Assembly: GCA_947628495.1 (NCBI GenBank)
Contig: CANRAC010000075.1
Location: forward strand, 1-5,046
DNA: 5,046 nt
Reading direction: 5' to 3'
Origin: an uncultured Bacilli bacterium
GTDB lineage: Bacteria; Bacillota_I; Bacilli_A; RF39; UBA660
Of this stretch, positions 1 through 5,046 are shown one piece after another. Position 1 is the first letter of the stretch. Each line of letters begins with the position of its first letter. The notes under the pieces are model-generated. The model was not told where the DNA came from. It worked only from the letters and a program-made list of their open reading frames with translations, and did not search any database. Made by a program: the position numbers and the translations under genes.

Positions 1-758
1 CGAAAAGCATAAATTGCTTGATTAGAATCCCCAACAACAAAAATATTTTGATGTTTACTTACTAATAATTTACTTAATTTATATTGAACTTCATTAGTAT
101 CCTGATATTCATCTATTAAAACGTATTGGAAACGATCTTGATACATGTCTAAAACATCTGGATGTTTTTTAAATAATTCTACTGGCAATCTTAGTAAATC
201 ATCAAAATCTACAGAATTATTCACAGCCAATTTATCTAAATAAGCATAATAAACTTCTTTTGCCACTTTTTCGGCAGGCGTATTAAAAAAAGCATCTATT
301 TCGCTTTCATTTAACATTTCGTTTTTAATAAAACTTATACGATTTTTAATATAAGAAGGGGAATATTCTTTAGGATCATAACCTTTGTCTTTCAAAATTT
401 TTCTGATTATACTTGTAACATCATCACTATCAAGAATCGTAAAATTACGTTCTAAGTTTAAAAGATGAGCATTTTCCTTAATAATTCTTAAGCCTAAAGA
501 GTGAAAAGTTCCCACGAAAGCTTGATGATTGGGAACTAATAAATTTAAACGATCTCGCATTTCCTTTGCAGCTTTATTCGTAAAGGTAATAGCTAAAATA
601 TGCCATGATGGTATGCCTTGTTCGATTAAATAAGCAATTCTTGTAGTTAGAACTTTAGTCTTACCAGATCCCGCTCCAGCAATAACTAGACACGGTCCAT
701 CGATATGGGTTACAGCTTTTAATTGATTCTCATTTAAGTTTTCTAAGTATGTCTGCAT
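1..758 (-). CDS. pcrA: UvrD/PcrA-type ATP-dependent DNA helicase, N-terminal 252 residues (3' end beyond left edge)
   Basis: Superfamily 1A 3'-5' DNA helicase that unwinds DNA during repair and replication restart in the cytoplasm. I translated 252 residues from ATG 758 to the window edge. Visible motifs: Q-motif region LNENQLKAV (8-16), Walker A AGAGSGKT (27-34), motif Ia ITFTNKAAKEMRDR (57-70), motif Ib GTFHSL (83-88), Walker B/motif II LIDEYQDTN (214-222) and motif III GDSNQAIYAF (243-252), where the edge cuts it. Family members run to about 700-750 residues, so domains 1B-2B and motifs IV-VI lie outside. The start has AGGGTGA (764-770) five bases upstream and its own promoter. Motif III has SNQA where PcrA often has ADQS; NQ variants are common in the superfamily. 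The pcrB and ligA neighbours usual in Bacillus are not visible, so UvrD-like paralogues remain possible for the symbol. The family call is secure. Confidence 0.95.
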   Translation of the reverse strand, partial: MQTYLENLNENQLKAVTHIDGPCLVIAGAGSGKTKVLTTRIAYLIEQGIPSWHILAITFTNKAAKEMRDRLNLLVPNHQAFVGTFHSLGLRIIKENAHLLNLERNFTILDSDDVTSIIRKILKDKGYDPKEYSPSYIKNRISFIKNEMLNESEIDAFFNTPAEKVAKEVYYAYLDKLAVNNSVDFDDLLRLPVELFKKHPDVLDMYQDRFQYVLIDEYQDTNEVQYKLSKLLVSKHQNIFVVGDSNQAIYAF

Positions 759-778
759 CTTTATCACCCTACTAATAT

Positions 779-807
779 AGTATATCATAATTCCATTTTA
801 CTGCCAA
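779..807 (-). promoter_or_regulatory. Promoter of the pcrA/uvrD helicase gene
   Basis: Read on the minus strand: -35 TTGGCA (807-802), a 17-base spacer, and -10 TATACT (784-779) preceded by TGA, giving an extended -10 (TGnTATACT). Each hexamer differs from the sigma-A consensus at one position. Transcription would start near 772, leaving a leader of about 14 bases that is almost only the ribosome binding site. The helicase can therefore be transcribed separately from the operon upstream, which ends in a terminator at 854-875. Confidence 0.85.
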
Positions 808-829
808 TTAGATATCAATAAAACTATAT

Positions 830-843
830 CAAACATTTGTTTG
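830..843. promoter_or_regulatory. 14-bp palindrome resembling a LexA/DinR box
   Basis: The sequence CAAACATTTGTTTG is a perfect palindrome outside its central TT (six-base arms). It matches the Bacillus-type SOS box CGAACRNRYGTTYG at 12 of 14 positions, with differences at positions 2 and 8. It lies 22 bases upstream of the helicase -35 element, so it does not overlap the promoter core as a classic LexA operator would. It could be an SOS operator, another operator or a chance AT-rich palindrome. No lexA gene is in the window. Confidence 0.3.
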
Positions 844-853
844 GATAACAAGC

Positions 854-875
854 AAAAAAAGAAGCAAAGCTTCTT
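854..875 (-). terminator. Rho-independent terminator of the two-gene operon, overlapping the stop codon
   Basis: On the minus strand AAGAAGC (875-869), loop TTT, GCTTCTT (865-859) form a 7-bp stem, and the T run continues to 854. The first two bases of the stem (875-874) belong to the TAA stop codon (876-874) of the 95-residue gene, so translation ends inside the hairpin. It separates the operon from the helicase promoter. Confidence 0.9.
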
Positions 876-1161
876 ATAAAAATTCCACTATTGCTACATT
901 ACTTTTAATTTTAGCAATTAAATCTTCTTTATCATATTTAGTAAATATATTAGCAAACTTAGAAGGATCTATCAAAAATAATGAACAAAAATTAATAAAT
1001 ACTTCTTTAAAATTTTCTACCCCATAATCTTTTAAGAAATGTAAATTATGTAATACTATTTCTTTAGAATCTAATATTTCATTAATTATTAAATCGGTCA
1101 CATTATTTTCAGCAGCAACAATTTCATCTTTCGTAAAATCTAATTCTTTTAAAAAGCCCAT
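874..1161 (-). CDS. Unrecognised 95-residue helical protein, possible small mTERF-like repeat protein
   Basis: I do not recognise a named family. The 95-residue product is predicted to be cytoplasmic, almost entirely helical and acidic, with no signal peptide or membrane segment. It reads as short amphipathic helix pairs: LDFTKDEI (7-14), then LHNLHFLKDYGV (37-48), FLIDPSKFANIFTKY (62-76) and KEDLIAKI (78-85). The pattern 'LxFLKxxGV ... P ... F/L' resembles degenerate mTERF-type helical repeats and the repeat region of the larger protein encoded just upstream (for example LDQLQFYKKEL there). ATG 1161 has a perfect AGGAGG (1174-1169) seven bases upstream. It lies 18 bases after the upstream stop codon with no promoter or terminator between, so it is the second gene of that operon. 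Its own stop codon is inside the operon terminator. The gene is real with high confidence; the fold is inference. Confidence 0.85.
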   Translation of the reverse strand: MGFLKELDFTKDEIVAAENNVTDLIINEILDSKEIVLHNLHFLKDYGVENFKEVFINFCSLFLIDPSKFANIFTKYDKEDLIAKIKSNVAIVEFL

Positions 1162-1179
1162 TTTTATTCCTCCTAAACT

Positions 1180-2928
1180 CTATCTTTGACTAATTCCACG
1201 TGTATTAGGATTTATAGCCACTTTCAAATCTTTAATAGCATCCTTAGAAACAGGATTACGATATACCAAAGAACTCAATATAATATCTTCTTTAGAATCT
1301 TTTACATCAGCATTTAATAAATATATAAGATTTTTATTAACAGCTGCCGCTAAGAATTTATAGTTCTCAATTTCAATAACTAATGGATTTTCACTTGTAT
1401 TAATTTCCGTAATAATTTGGGTTAATTCTTTGTATGAATCTTCTTTATCAGCATTTATTGTAGTACTATTTATAAAATTTTCTAAATCATTGGCAGATTT
1501 CAAAGCTGATTTAGCTTCTGGAGTAATTTCTTCACTTATGAATTGCGTAGATTCCTTAGTTAATGGCAATATAGTTTCGTCAATATTATTACCATATATT
1601 TCTTGCCATTCTTTTTCAGATTCAACAAATGATTCAAAATTACCATTACTATCTTTATAATTAATACCATTTTGTTGGCAATAAAGGATTCTTGCTAAAG
1701 TATCGGAGACAATTACATTTAAATTTTCTGGATGTTCCGAAAAATATGTAATATCAATCGCAGCTGCTAATTTAATAGCGTTTCTTAACTTAGAAAGTTC
1801 TTTAGTCACAGGCTCTACTGCTATCATGCCATTTTGCTTTCTCAAAGTTAAACCACTTTCATTAATCAAAGCAATAGCTTTTTTTGTAGCAAGAGGATCA
1901 TTAGTATCTAAAGAGGCAATTTCTTTTTTGATAGTCATCTCATTTAACTCATATCCGGATTCCGCAAAAACCATAACATTTTCAATAAACTTTGCAACAT
2001 TTCCACTTGTTAAAGTTTTTAAACGAATAGATTGCGGATCAATATTAACTTTTGCTAATTCTTTTTTATAAAATTGTAATTGGTCTAAAGAAACACTTAA
2101 TACTTGCGGATACAAATTAATATCGTCAGCACTTATTCCAAATTCTTTGCCTAAATATTCTATCTTATTCTTAGTTTCTTCATCTGTTAAAGGACTTATA
2201 TCGGTAACTTTGGTTTTTTCAGCCTTATTTTTTTTCTCTTCTTCTTCGGCTCCTCTAAAAGCTCTATTAATTATATCGCCAATTTTAGTTTTATCGTCTT
2301 CAGAATTATTAAATTTAAAATGAATTGCGCGGAAACCAAAGGTATCAGGGAAACAAATTGCGGGAATAATCAACTGAATTTCTTCAGGATTAAATACACC
2401 AAGTTTATTTAACATTTCTTCAACACGATCTGGTGCTAAATATTTAACTTCCCCACTTAATACTTGATTAATTGAGGCATTTAAAGGATCAATTTTGGCA
2501 TGTTCATCTTTTAATTTGGCAGGTGTTTCAGAAATAATTTCGTTAGCTTCAGTTAATCTTTTTTCATTTTCTTCAGTTTGTTTTTTCGCTTCTTCTAATT
2601 GTTCTTGATATTTTTTATATACTGCACGGCTTTCGGCAACATACTTATCAAACTTATACGTTAAACCTTCTACTTTTTCAATTAAATTAATACTTTTTTT
2701 ACCCAATTCATTATGATCGTTACTATATTCTTCTAACAATTGTAATATTTCATTATATTCTTCAATTTGTTTTTCCAGTTCCGGATTTTCTTTATTAATT
2801 TTCTTTATATCTTCCTTAGCTTGCTCATCTTCTTTTTTGATTGTTGTAATTATTTCATTATCAGGGCTTAATAATTCCAATAATTTATACAATAGCGATT
2901 CGATTTGGGCTTCTTTTTGCATATCCAT
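1180..2928 (-). CDS. Unrecognised 582-residue protein: N-terminal coiled coil, charged linker, C-terminal helical (mTERF-like) repeats
   Basis: I do not recognise this protein. From ATG 2928 it has 582 residues. Residues about 30-137 are a Glu/Lys-rich coiled coil. Residues 157-194 hold a helix-turn unit with LGVFNPEEI and a conserved-looking CFPDTFGF stretch. Residues about 228-243 are a charged linker (EEEEKKNKAEKTK). Residues about 252-393 hold four degenerate units of about 33-35 residues, beginning near GISADDI, NIDPQSI, YELNEMTI and LTLRKQN. A mixed helical C-terminus follows, with a basic tail ending TRGISQR. There is no signal peptide, membrane segment or enzyme motif; only two cysteines. 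Repeats of this type in mTERF proteins bind nucleic acid, so a scaffold or nucleic-acid-binding role is possible but unproven. A GTG start at 2937 overlaps AAGGAG (2942-2937) and cannot use it. ATG 2928 is eight bases after it and is preferred. It is first in a two-gene operon. Confidence 0.9.
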   Translation of the reverse strand: MDMQKEAQIESLLYKLLELLSPDNEIITTIKKEDEQAKEDIKKINKENPELEKQIEEYNEILQLLEEYSNDHNELGKKSINLIEKVEGLTYKFDKYVAESRAVYKKYQEQLEEAKKQTEENEKRLTEANEIISETPAKLKDEHAKIDPLNASINQVLSGEVKYLAPDRVEEMLNKLGVFNPEEIQLIIPAICFPDTFGFRAIHFKFNNSEDDKTKIGDIINRAFRGAEEEEKKNKAEKTKVTDISPLTDEETKNKIEYLGKEFGISADDINLYPQVLSVSLDQLQFYKKELAKVNIDPQSIRLKTLTSGNVAKFIENVMVFAESGYELNEMTIKKEIASLDTNDPLATKKAIALINESGLTLRKQNGMIAVEPVTKELSKLRNAIKLAAAIDITYFSEHPENLNVIVSDTLARILYCQQNGINYKDSNGNFESFVESEKEWQEIYGNNIDETILPLTKESTQFISEEITPEAKSALKSANDLENFINSTTINADKEDSYKELTQIITEINTSENPLVIEIENYKFLAAAVNKNLIYLLNADVKDSKEDIILSSLVYRNPVSKDAIKDLKVAINPNTRGISQR

Positions 2929-2953
2929 ATAAGTCACTCCTTATTCTAAAACG

Positions 2954-2982
2954 ATTATATCAAAATAACCGTTCAAAGTAAA
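2954..2982 (-). promoter_or_regulatory. Promoter of the 582-residue / 95-residue operon
   Basis: On the minus strand: -35 TTTACT (2982-2977, 4 of 6 consensus), a 17-base spacer, and a perfect -10 TATAAT (2959-2954) with an upstream TGA that makes an extended -10. Transcription would start near 2947, giving a leader of about 20 bases that carries AAGGAG (2942-2937). The layout matches the helicase promoter. A second -35-like TTGAAC is only 11 bases from the -10 and is not usable. Confidence 0.85.
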
Positions 2983-3005
2983 TAAAATTCCATAATATTT
3001 CGTCG

Positions 3006-3051
3006 AAAAAAATAAAAAGATTAGACTCTTAAATAGATTATCTAACCTTTT
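3006..3051 (-). terminator. Rho-independent terminator of the Rpn-family gene
   Basis: On the minus strand AAAAGGTTAGA (3051-3041) pairs with TCTAATCTTTT (3025-3015). This gives an 11-bp stem with one G-U pair and a 15-base loop, followed by a T-rich run to 3006. The stem contains the TAG stop codon (3044-3042) of the -1 frame of the Rpn gene, not the earlier TAA of the unshifted frame. This supports 3042 as the original 3' end of that gene. Confidence 0.8.
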
Positions 3052-3880
3052 AAAATATCTTCTAATTCTTTTTGAGTTAAATTCAATGAATTACAAATTA
3101 ATTCTGCAGATGCACCATTACGATGCAAACTTAGAGCATATTCTTTAGTTGTCTTTTCTTGCACTTCTTGGGCAGTTTCTTCGCTTGTTTTTTTACTGCC
3201 TTTTCAACCACTTTTTCTATTTCTCTTCTTTTATCTATTTCCATGGTACATCTTAACATTTCTTCTCGATCATATGTTAAACTTTCTATCATGTCATCAT
3301 AAGCACTAGCTTCTTCAGCCTCTTTTCGATATTCTTTCATTACTTCACTTCCTCCAGCTATTTTCATAGCTTCTTTTTTATTACTTTCATTAAACACCAT
3401 TAATAATCTTTCAAGATTACTCAACTTTTCTTTATTATAGTATTTTTTTCTAATGTTGGGAAGATATATAAAAACAAATTTTATTTTATCAGTTAATATA
3501 TATTTTTGGTTTTGAATATAATACTCTTCTATGGTAGAATCATTACCTTTAAATGTAAAATTATTAATATTAAATTGAATTGTATATTGGTATTCATATT
3601 TACTTCCTGTTACCCTTTTAGAATGATAAATCCTATTATTATAATCAAGATTTCTTTCCAGCATAGTTTTACTAGCATTATTATTCATTTCAATATTGTA
3701 TACTTTTCCATCCAAATTAACTAACATATCCACAGTTCTTTTAGCTTCAACATTTTTCGTTTTATCTAATTTATTTTTTAAAAAAAGTAAATTATTATAA
3801 ATATACTCATAATCTTTATTAGTATAGTATGCCAAGAACAAAGATATTTCTTCTTCATTATTTCGCATAGTTGTAAACAT
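3042..3880 (-). pseudogene. Rpn-family PD-(D/E)XK nuclease / putative transposase, frameshifted near the 3' end and probably missing its 5' end
   Basis: Rpn proteins are PD-(D/E)XK nucleases linked to recombination and found in many copies in gut bacteria. From ATG 3880 the open frame gives 249 residues. The nuclease core TVDMLVNLDGKVYNIEMN (49-66) supplies the likely catalytic Asp51 and Glu64, with Asn66 where Lys or Gln is usual. IYLPNIRKKYY, LERLLMVFNES and a basic helical C-terminus follow. After Lys231 the frame runs into a poor tail (KKCKKRQLKNML, stop 3131). The -1 frame instead continues for 48 residues, including YALSLHRNGASAELI and LNLTQKELEDILKG, the family's usual C-terminal helices, to TAG 3042. 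The shift point is an A7 run at 3194-3188 (A_AAA_AAA). The restored protein would have about 279 residues, near family length. ATG 3880 has no ribosome binding site. The frame extends only five codons further, to TAA 3898. Decay is likely; programmed slippage is possible. Confidence 0.8.
3188..3194 (-). other. A7 slip site at the Rpn frameshift
   Basis: In the unshifted frame the minus strand reads GTA AAA AAA CAA, so the heptamer A_AAA_AAA is positioned exactly as a -1 slippery site. A one-base backward slip, or one added A, joins the nuclease frame to the 48-codon C-terminal frame. This can be a simple indel in a homopolymer, ribosomal -1 frameshifting or polymerase slippage. I see no obvious stimulatory hairpin or upstream Shine-Dalgarno-like stimulator. 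Confidence 0.6.
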
Positions 3881-3897
3881 ACTATCGTATACTATTT

Positions 3898-3915
3898 AAA
3901 AGTATTTATACTTTT
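3898..3915. repeat. 18-base palindrome upstream of the Rpn gene
   Basis: AAAAGTAT and ATACTTTT form a perfect inverted repeat with eight-base arms around TT. Just beside it, ATACTAT occurs twice as a direct repeat (3879-3885 and 3889-3895), the first copy overlapping the Rpn ATG. The arrangement could be an operator or the edge of an inserted element. In sequence this AT-rich, chance is also possible. Confidence 0.4.
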
Positions 3916-3971
3916 TTCAATTTTACCTTAAAGAAAATATTTTTTAGTAATTTTCCTTTCCACAATTATTA

Positions 3972-3997
3972 AAAGATGTTTCGTGTTTCACATCTTT
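3972..3997. terminator. Hairpin, possibly a weak terminator
   Basis: AAAGATGT (3972-3979) pairs with ACATCTTT (3990-3997) in an 8-bp stem with a 10-base loop that contains the near-repeat TGTTTC G TGTTTC across its edge. On the minus strand the stem is followed by TTTTAATAATT, a poor U tract. It lies about 58 bases past the stop codon of the DUF1016 remnant and could end transcription from that side. The function is uncertain. Confidence 0.3.
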
Positions 3998-4054
3998 CAT
4001 TAGTAATATTATAGAAAAGTTCCCCATTTCCTTTTTTTAAAGAAAAAAATTAAG

Positions 4055-4294
4055 TTAAGTAAAAATAGCTGATTTATCTTTTGCTAAGTCACTTTGAGGT
4101 TTAGGTAGAGTTTCATAAAAATTATTTGACTTGTCTCCAAGAACTTGCCTTTCATGCAATTTGCTTTTTATTTGAAATGCTAATGCATCATAACTCCAAC
4201 CATTAATTAAATGTTTGTTCCATATACCAAACTCTTTGATAAGCATATTATGTGACCCTGGGAATTTGTGCAGACGATGTCTGCACTTTTTCAC
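4055..4294 (-). pseudogene. Remnant of a DUF1016 (YhcG-like, PDDEXK nuclease domain) gene
   Basis: The open frame of 79 codons matches the middle of the DUF1016 family. SHNMLI corresponds to the family's 'W(S/G)HN..LL' motif, INGWSYDALAFQI to 'xNGWSRxxLxxQI', KLHERQ to 'LYERQ', and NNFYETLPKPQSDLAKD to the signature 'NFxxTLPxPQSDLA'. Full members run to about 330-370 residues with an N-terminal helical domain and a C-terminal PD-(D/E)XK nuclease. Here both are missing, and about six residues are lost between SHNMLI and INGWS. The frame's GTG at 4294 has no ribosome binding site. Its first ten codons are taken up by a hairpin, so homology starts only near FPGSHN (about 4255). The stop at 4055 comes just after the signature. 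It lies directly downstream of the Bro-N/DinD-like gene. Non-functional fragment with high probability. Confidence 0.8.
4268..4291 (+). terminator. Perfect GC-rich hairpin with U tract on the plus strand
   Basis: GTGCAGAC (4268-4275), loop GAT, GTCTGCAC (4279-4286) and then TTTTT (4287-4291) make a textbook terminator for plus-strand transcription. No plus-strand gene leads into it. On the minus strand it sits ten bases after the Bro-N/DinD-like stop codon but is followed by AAATTCCC, with no U tract. It could still act as a 3'-end stabiliser of that mRNA. It is far more GC-rich than its surroundings and marks where the DUF1016 remnant begins. Confidence 0.65.
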
Positions 4295-4296
4295 TT

Positions 4297-5046
4297 TTAA
4301 TTTTCATTATTTTTTGATTTATTTTCAATTTTTCCTTTTGCATCAATATATTGGTAGTTTAATTTATTTTGATTAGTAACAACTGGCTCTCCAAGTAAAT
4401 TTTCAATCTCATCTCTTGTATTTTTAGCTACTTGACCACCAGCATGAGCAACTTTTAAATTTTCCTTTAATCCTTTCGGTTTAGTTTTCTTGGCTAATCT
4501 TTTTGTTACCTCTTCACTTATATCAGTTAAAGATACTTCTATGTTATCCATGTTATCACGAAGCGATTCTTTACGCAGACCTTTATATTCTTTATATTCT
4601 TTAGCAGTCATACCAGACCAAGTTTTATAAATTTCGTTAGTTAATATAGCAAATTCTTTACTTTCCGTAATACCATTATCTTTCCATACATCAGTAAGGG
4701 CTTTTCTATCTTGAATACTTTGCATTCTTTTAGTAATCCATTTTTCTTCATAACCTTTTGCTCTATATAAATCAATAGACCTTTGGGCCGCAATTGATGG
4801 ATCAAATACTTCATCAATTCTTTCACAGCCTAATTTCGCTAACCATTGTTTGATAGGTTCGGCATTTTTACTTGGAATTGATTCAATTAATCTAAACATA
4901 TTTTCAATATCAACAACATCAGTATTATAATATTTACCATCCTGTGCTTTTAATTTCAGTTGGTTACAATTTGTAACCGACTCATTTCCTTCTTGTTTTA
5001 ACCTATGCTTTAAAACTTTCCAATAATTTCTTGGATTATCACTTTC
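4297..5046 (-). CDS. Bro-N / DinD-like phage-antirepressor-type protein, C-terminal 249 residues (5' end beyond right edge)
   Basis: The frame is open to the right edge and gives 249 residues, so the 5' end is outside. Counted from the edge, residues 1-77 are the end of a Bro-N domain: ESDNPRNYWKVLKHRL, NCNQLKLKAQDGKYYNTD, then FRLIESIPSKNAEPIKQWLA and CERIDEV. Residues 85-200 carry the conserved C-terminal region: LYRAKGYEEKWITKRM, EFAILTNEIYKTWSGM, YKEYKGLRKESLRDNM and KPKGLKENLKVA. This is followed by HAGGQVAKNTRDEIENLLG. It ends in a lysine/asparagine tail. This architecture is known from BRO-family antirepressors and resembles the C-terminal half of E. coli DinD, which acts on RecA filaments. 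Its target here is unknown. Such genes are often found with prophages or near restriction-modification loci. An internal ATG at 4899 lies inside the conserved FRLI motif and is not a start. Confidence 0.88.
   Translation of the reverse strand, partial: ESDNPRNYWKVLKHRLKQEGNESVTNCNQLKLKAQDGKYYNTDVVDIENMFRLIESIPSKNAEPIKQWLAKLGCERIDEVFDPSIAAQRSIDLYRAKGYEEKWITKRMQSIQDRKALTDVWKDNGITESKEFAILTNEIYKTWSGMTAKEYKEYKGLRKESLRDNMDNIEVSLTDISEEVTKRLAKKTKPKGLKENLKVAHAGGQVAKNTRDEIENLLGEPVVTNQNKLNYQYIDAKGKIENKSKNNEN

Larger units (their letters stand above)
3881..4054. other. Non-coding spacer between the DUF1016 remnant and the Rpn gene
   Basis: No credible reading frame is present; stops are frequent on both strands. 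The spacer holds a direct repeat ATACTAT at its Rpn end, an 18-base palindrome (3898-3915), a hairpin (3972-3997) and long A and T runs (4031-4050). A minus-strand TATAAT (4013-4008) has no matching -35 element. A weak pair TTGAAA (3920-3915), 16 bases, TAAATA could drive the Rpn gene but is unconvincing. I see no trace of the C-terminal nuclease domain of the DUF1016 gene here. Confidence 0.6.

Noticed and set aside
1430..1660. Plus-strand frame of 76 codons
   Set aside because: It lies antisense inside the 582-residue gene, with no ribosome binding site or recognisable protein features.
1826..2071. Plus-strand frame of 81 codons with a hydrophobic product
   Set aside because: It is antisense to the 582-residue gene; its hydrophobicity follows from reading Lys/Glu/Asn-rich codons backwards.
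2929..2937. GTG start for the 582-residue protein at 2937
   Set aside because: The GTG overlaps the last base of AAGGAG and so has no spacing. ATG 2928 is eight bases from the same ribosome binding site.
2971..2976. TTGAAC as the -35 element of the operon promoter
   Set aside because: It is only 11 bases from the -10; TTTACT at 17 bases fits much better.
3506..3724. Plus-strand frame of 72 codons rich in Ile and Phe
   Set aside because: It is a shadow of the Rpn gene in AT-rich sequence, with no initiation signals.
4008..4013. TATAAT on the minus strand as a promoter for the Rpn gene
   Set aside because: No -35 hexamer is found at 15-19 bases upstream, and it lies about 130 bases before the start.
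3879..4294. Intact insertion sequence or MITE spanning the palindrome-rich spacer
   Set aside because: I found no matching terminal inverted repeats with flanking target duplications at the ends of any segment.
4641..4826. Minus-strand frame of 61 codons
   Set aside because: It overlaps the Bro-N/DinD-like gene in another frame; that gene has clear family motifs here.

Overview
The window is AT-rich, and every gene or gene remnant that can be supported lies on the minus strand, so transcription runs from high to low coordinates. Strong AGGAGG-type ribosome binding sites, extended -10 promoters with 17-base spacers, U-tract terminators, lysine/asparagine-rich proteins and tryptophan read from TGG (no in-frame TGA) suggest a low-GC Firmicute on the standard code. 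A host-associated Bacilli or Mollicutes-related lineage seems likely; this is inference from composition and gene families.

Right part (about 3880-5046): an accessory region with signs of decay. It holds the 3' portion of a Bro-N/DinD-like phage-antirepressor-type gene that enters from beyond the right edge. A perfect GC-rich hairpin follows, then a roughly 70-codon remnant of a DUF1016 (YhcG-like, PDDEXK nuclease) gene, then a spacer of about 170 bases that is rich in palindromes.

Middle (3042-3895): an Rpn-family (PD-(D/E)XK, 'recombination-promoting nuclease / putative transposase') gene. Its last 48 codons lie in the -1 frame after an A7 run, its 5' end lacks a ribosome binding site, and its terminator contains the stop codon of the shifted frame.

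Left-middle (854-2982): a well-formed two-gene operon with its own promoter and terminator. It encodes an unrecognised 582-residue protein (coiled coil, charged linker, degenerate helical repeats that look mTERF-like) and an unrecognised 95-residue protein that looks like a small piece of the same repeat type. This is the least explained part of the window and the best candidate for something undescribed.

Left edge (1-843): a consensus-like promoter and the first 252 codons of a UvrD/PcrA superfamily 1 DNA helicase. A LexA-box-like palindrome lies upstream of the promoter.

No tRNA, rRNA, CRISPR array, complete insertion sequence or attachment site was seen. The intact operon and the helicase look like maintained chromosomal genes. 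The region to the right looks like a site of gene gain and loss.
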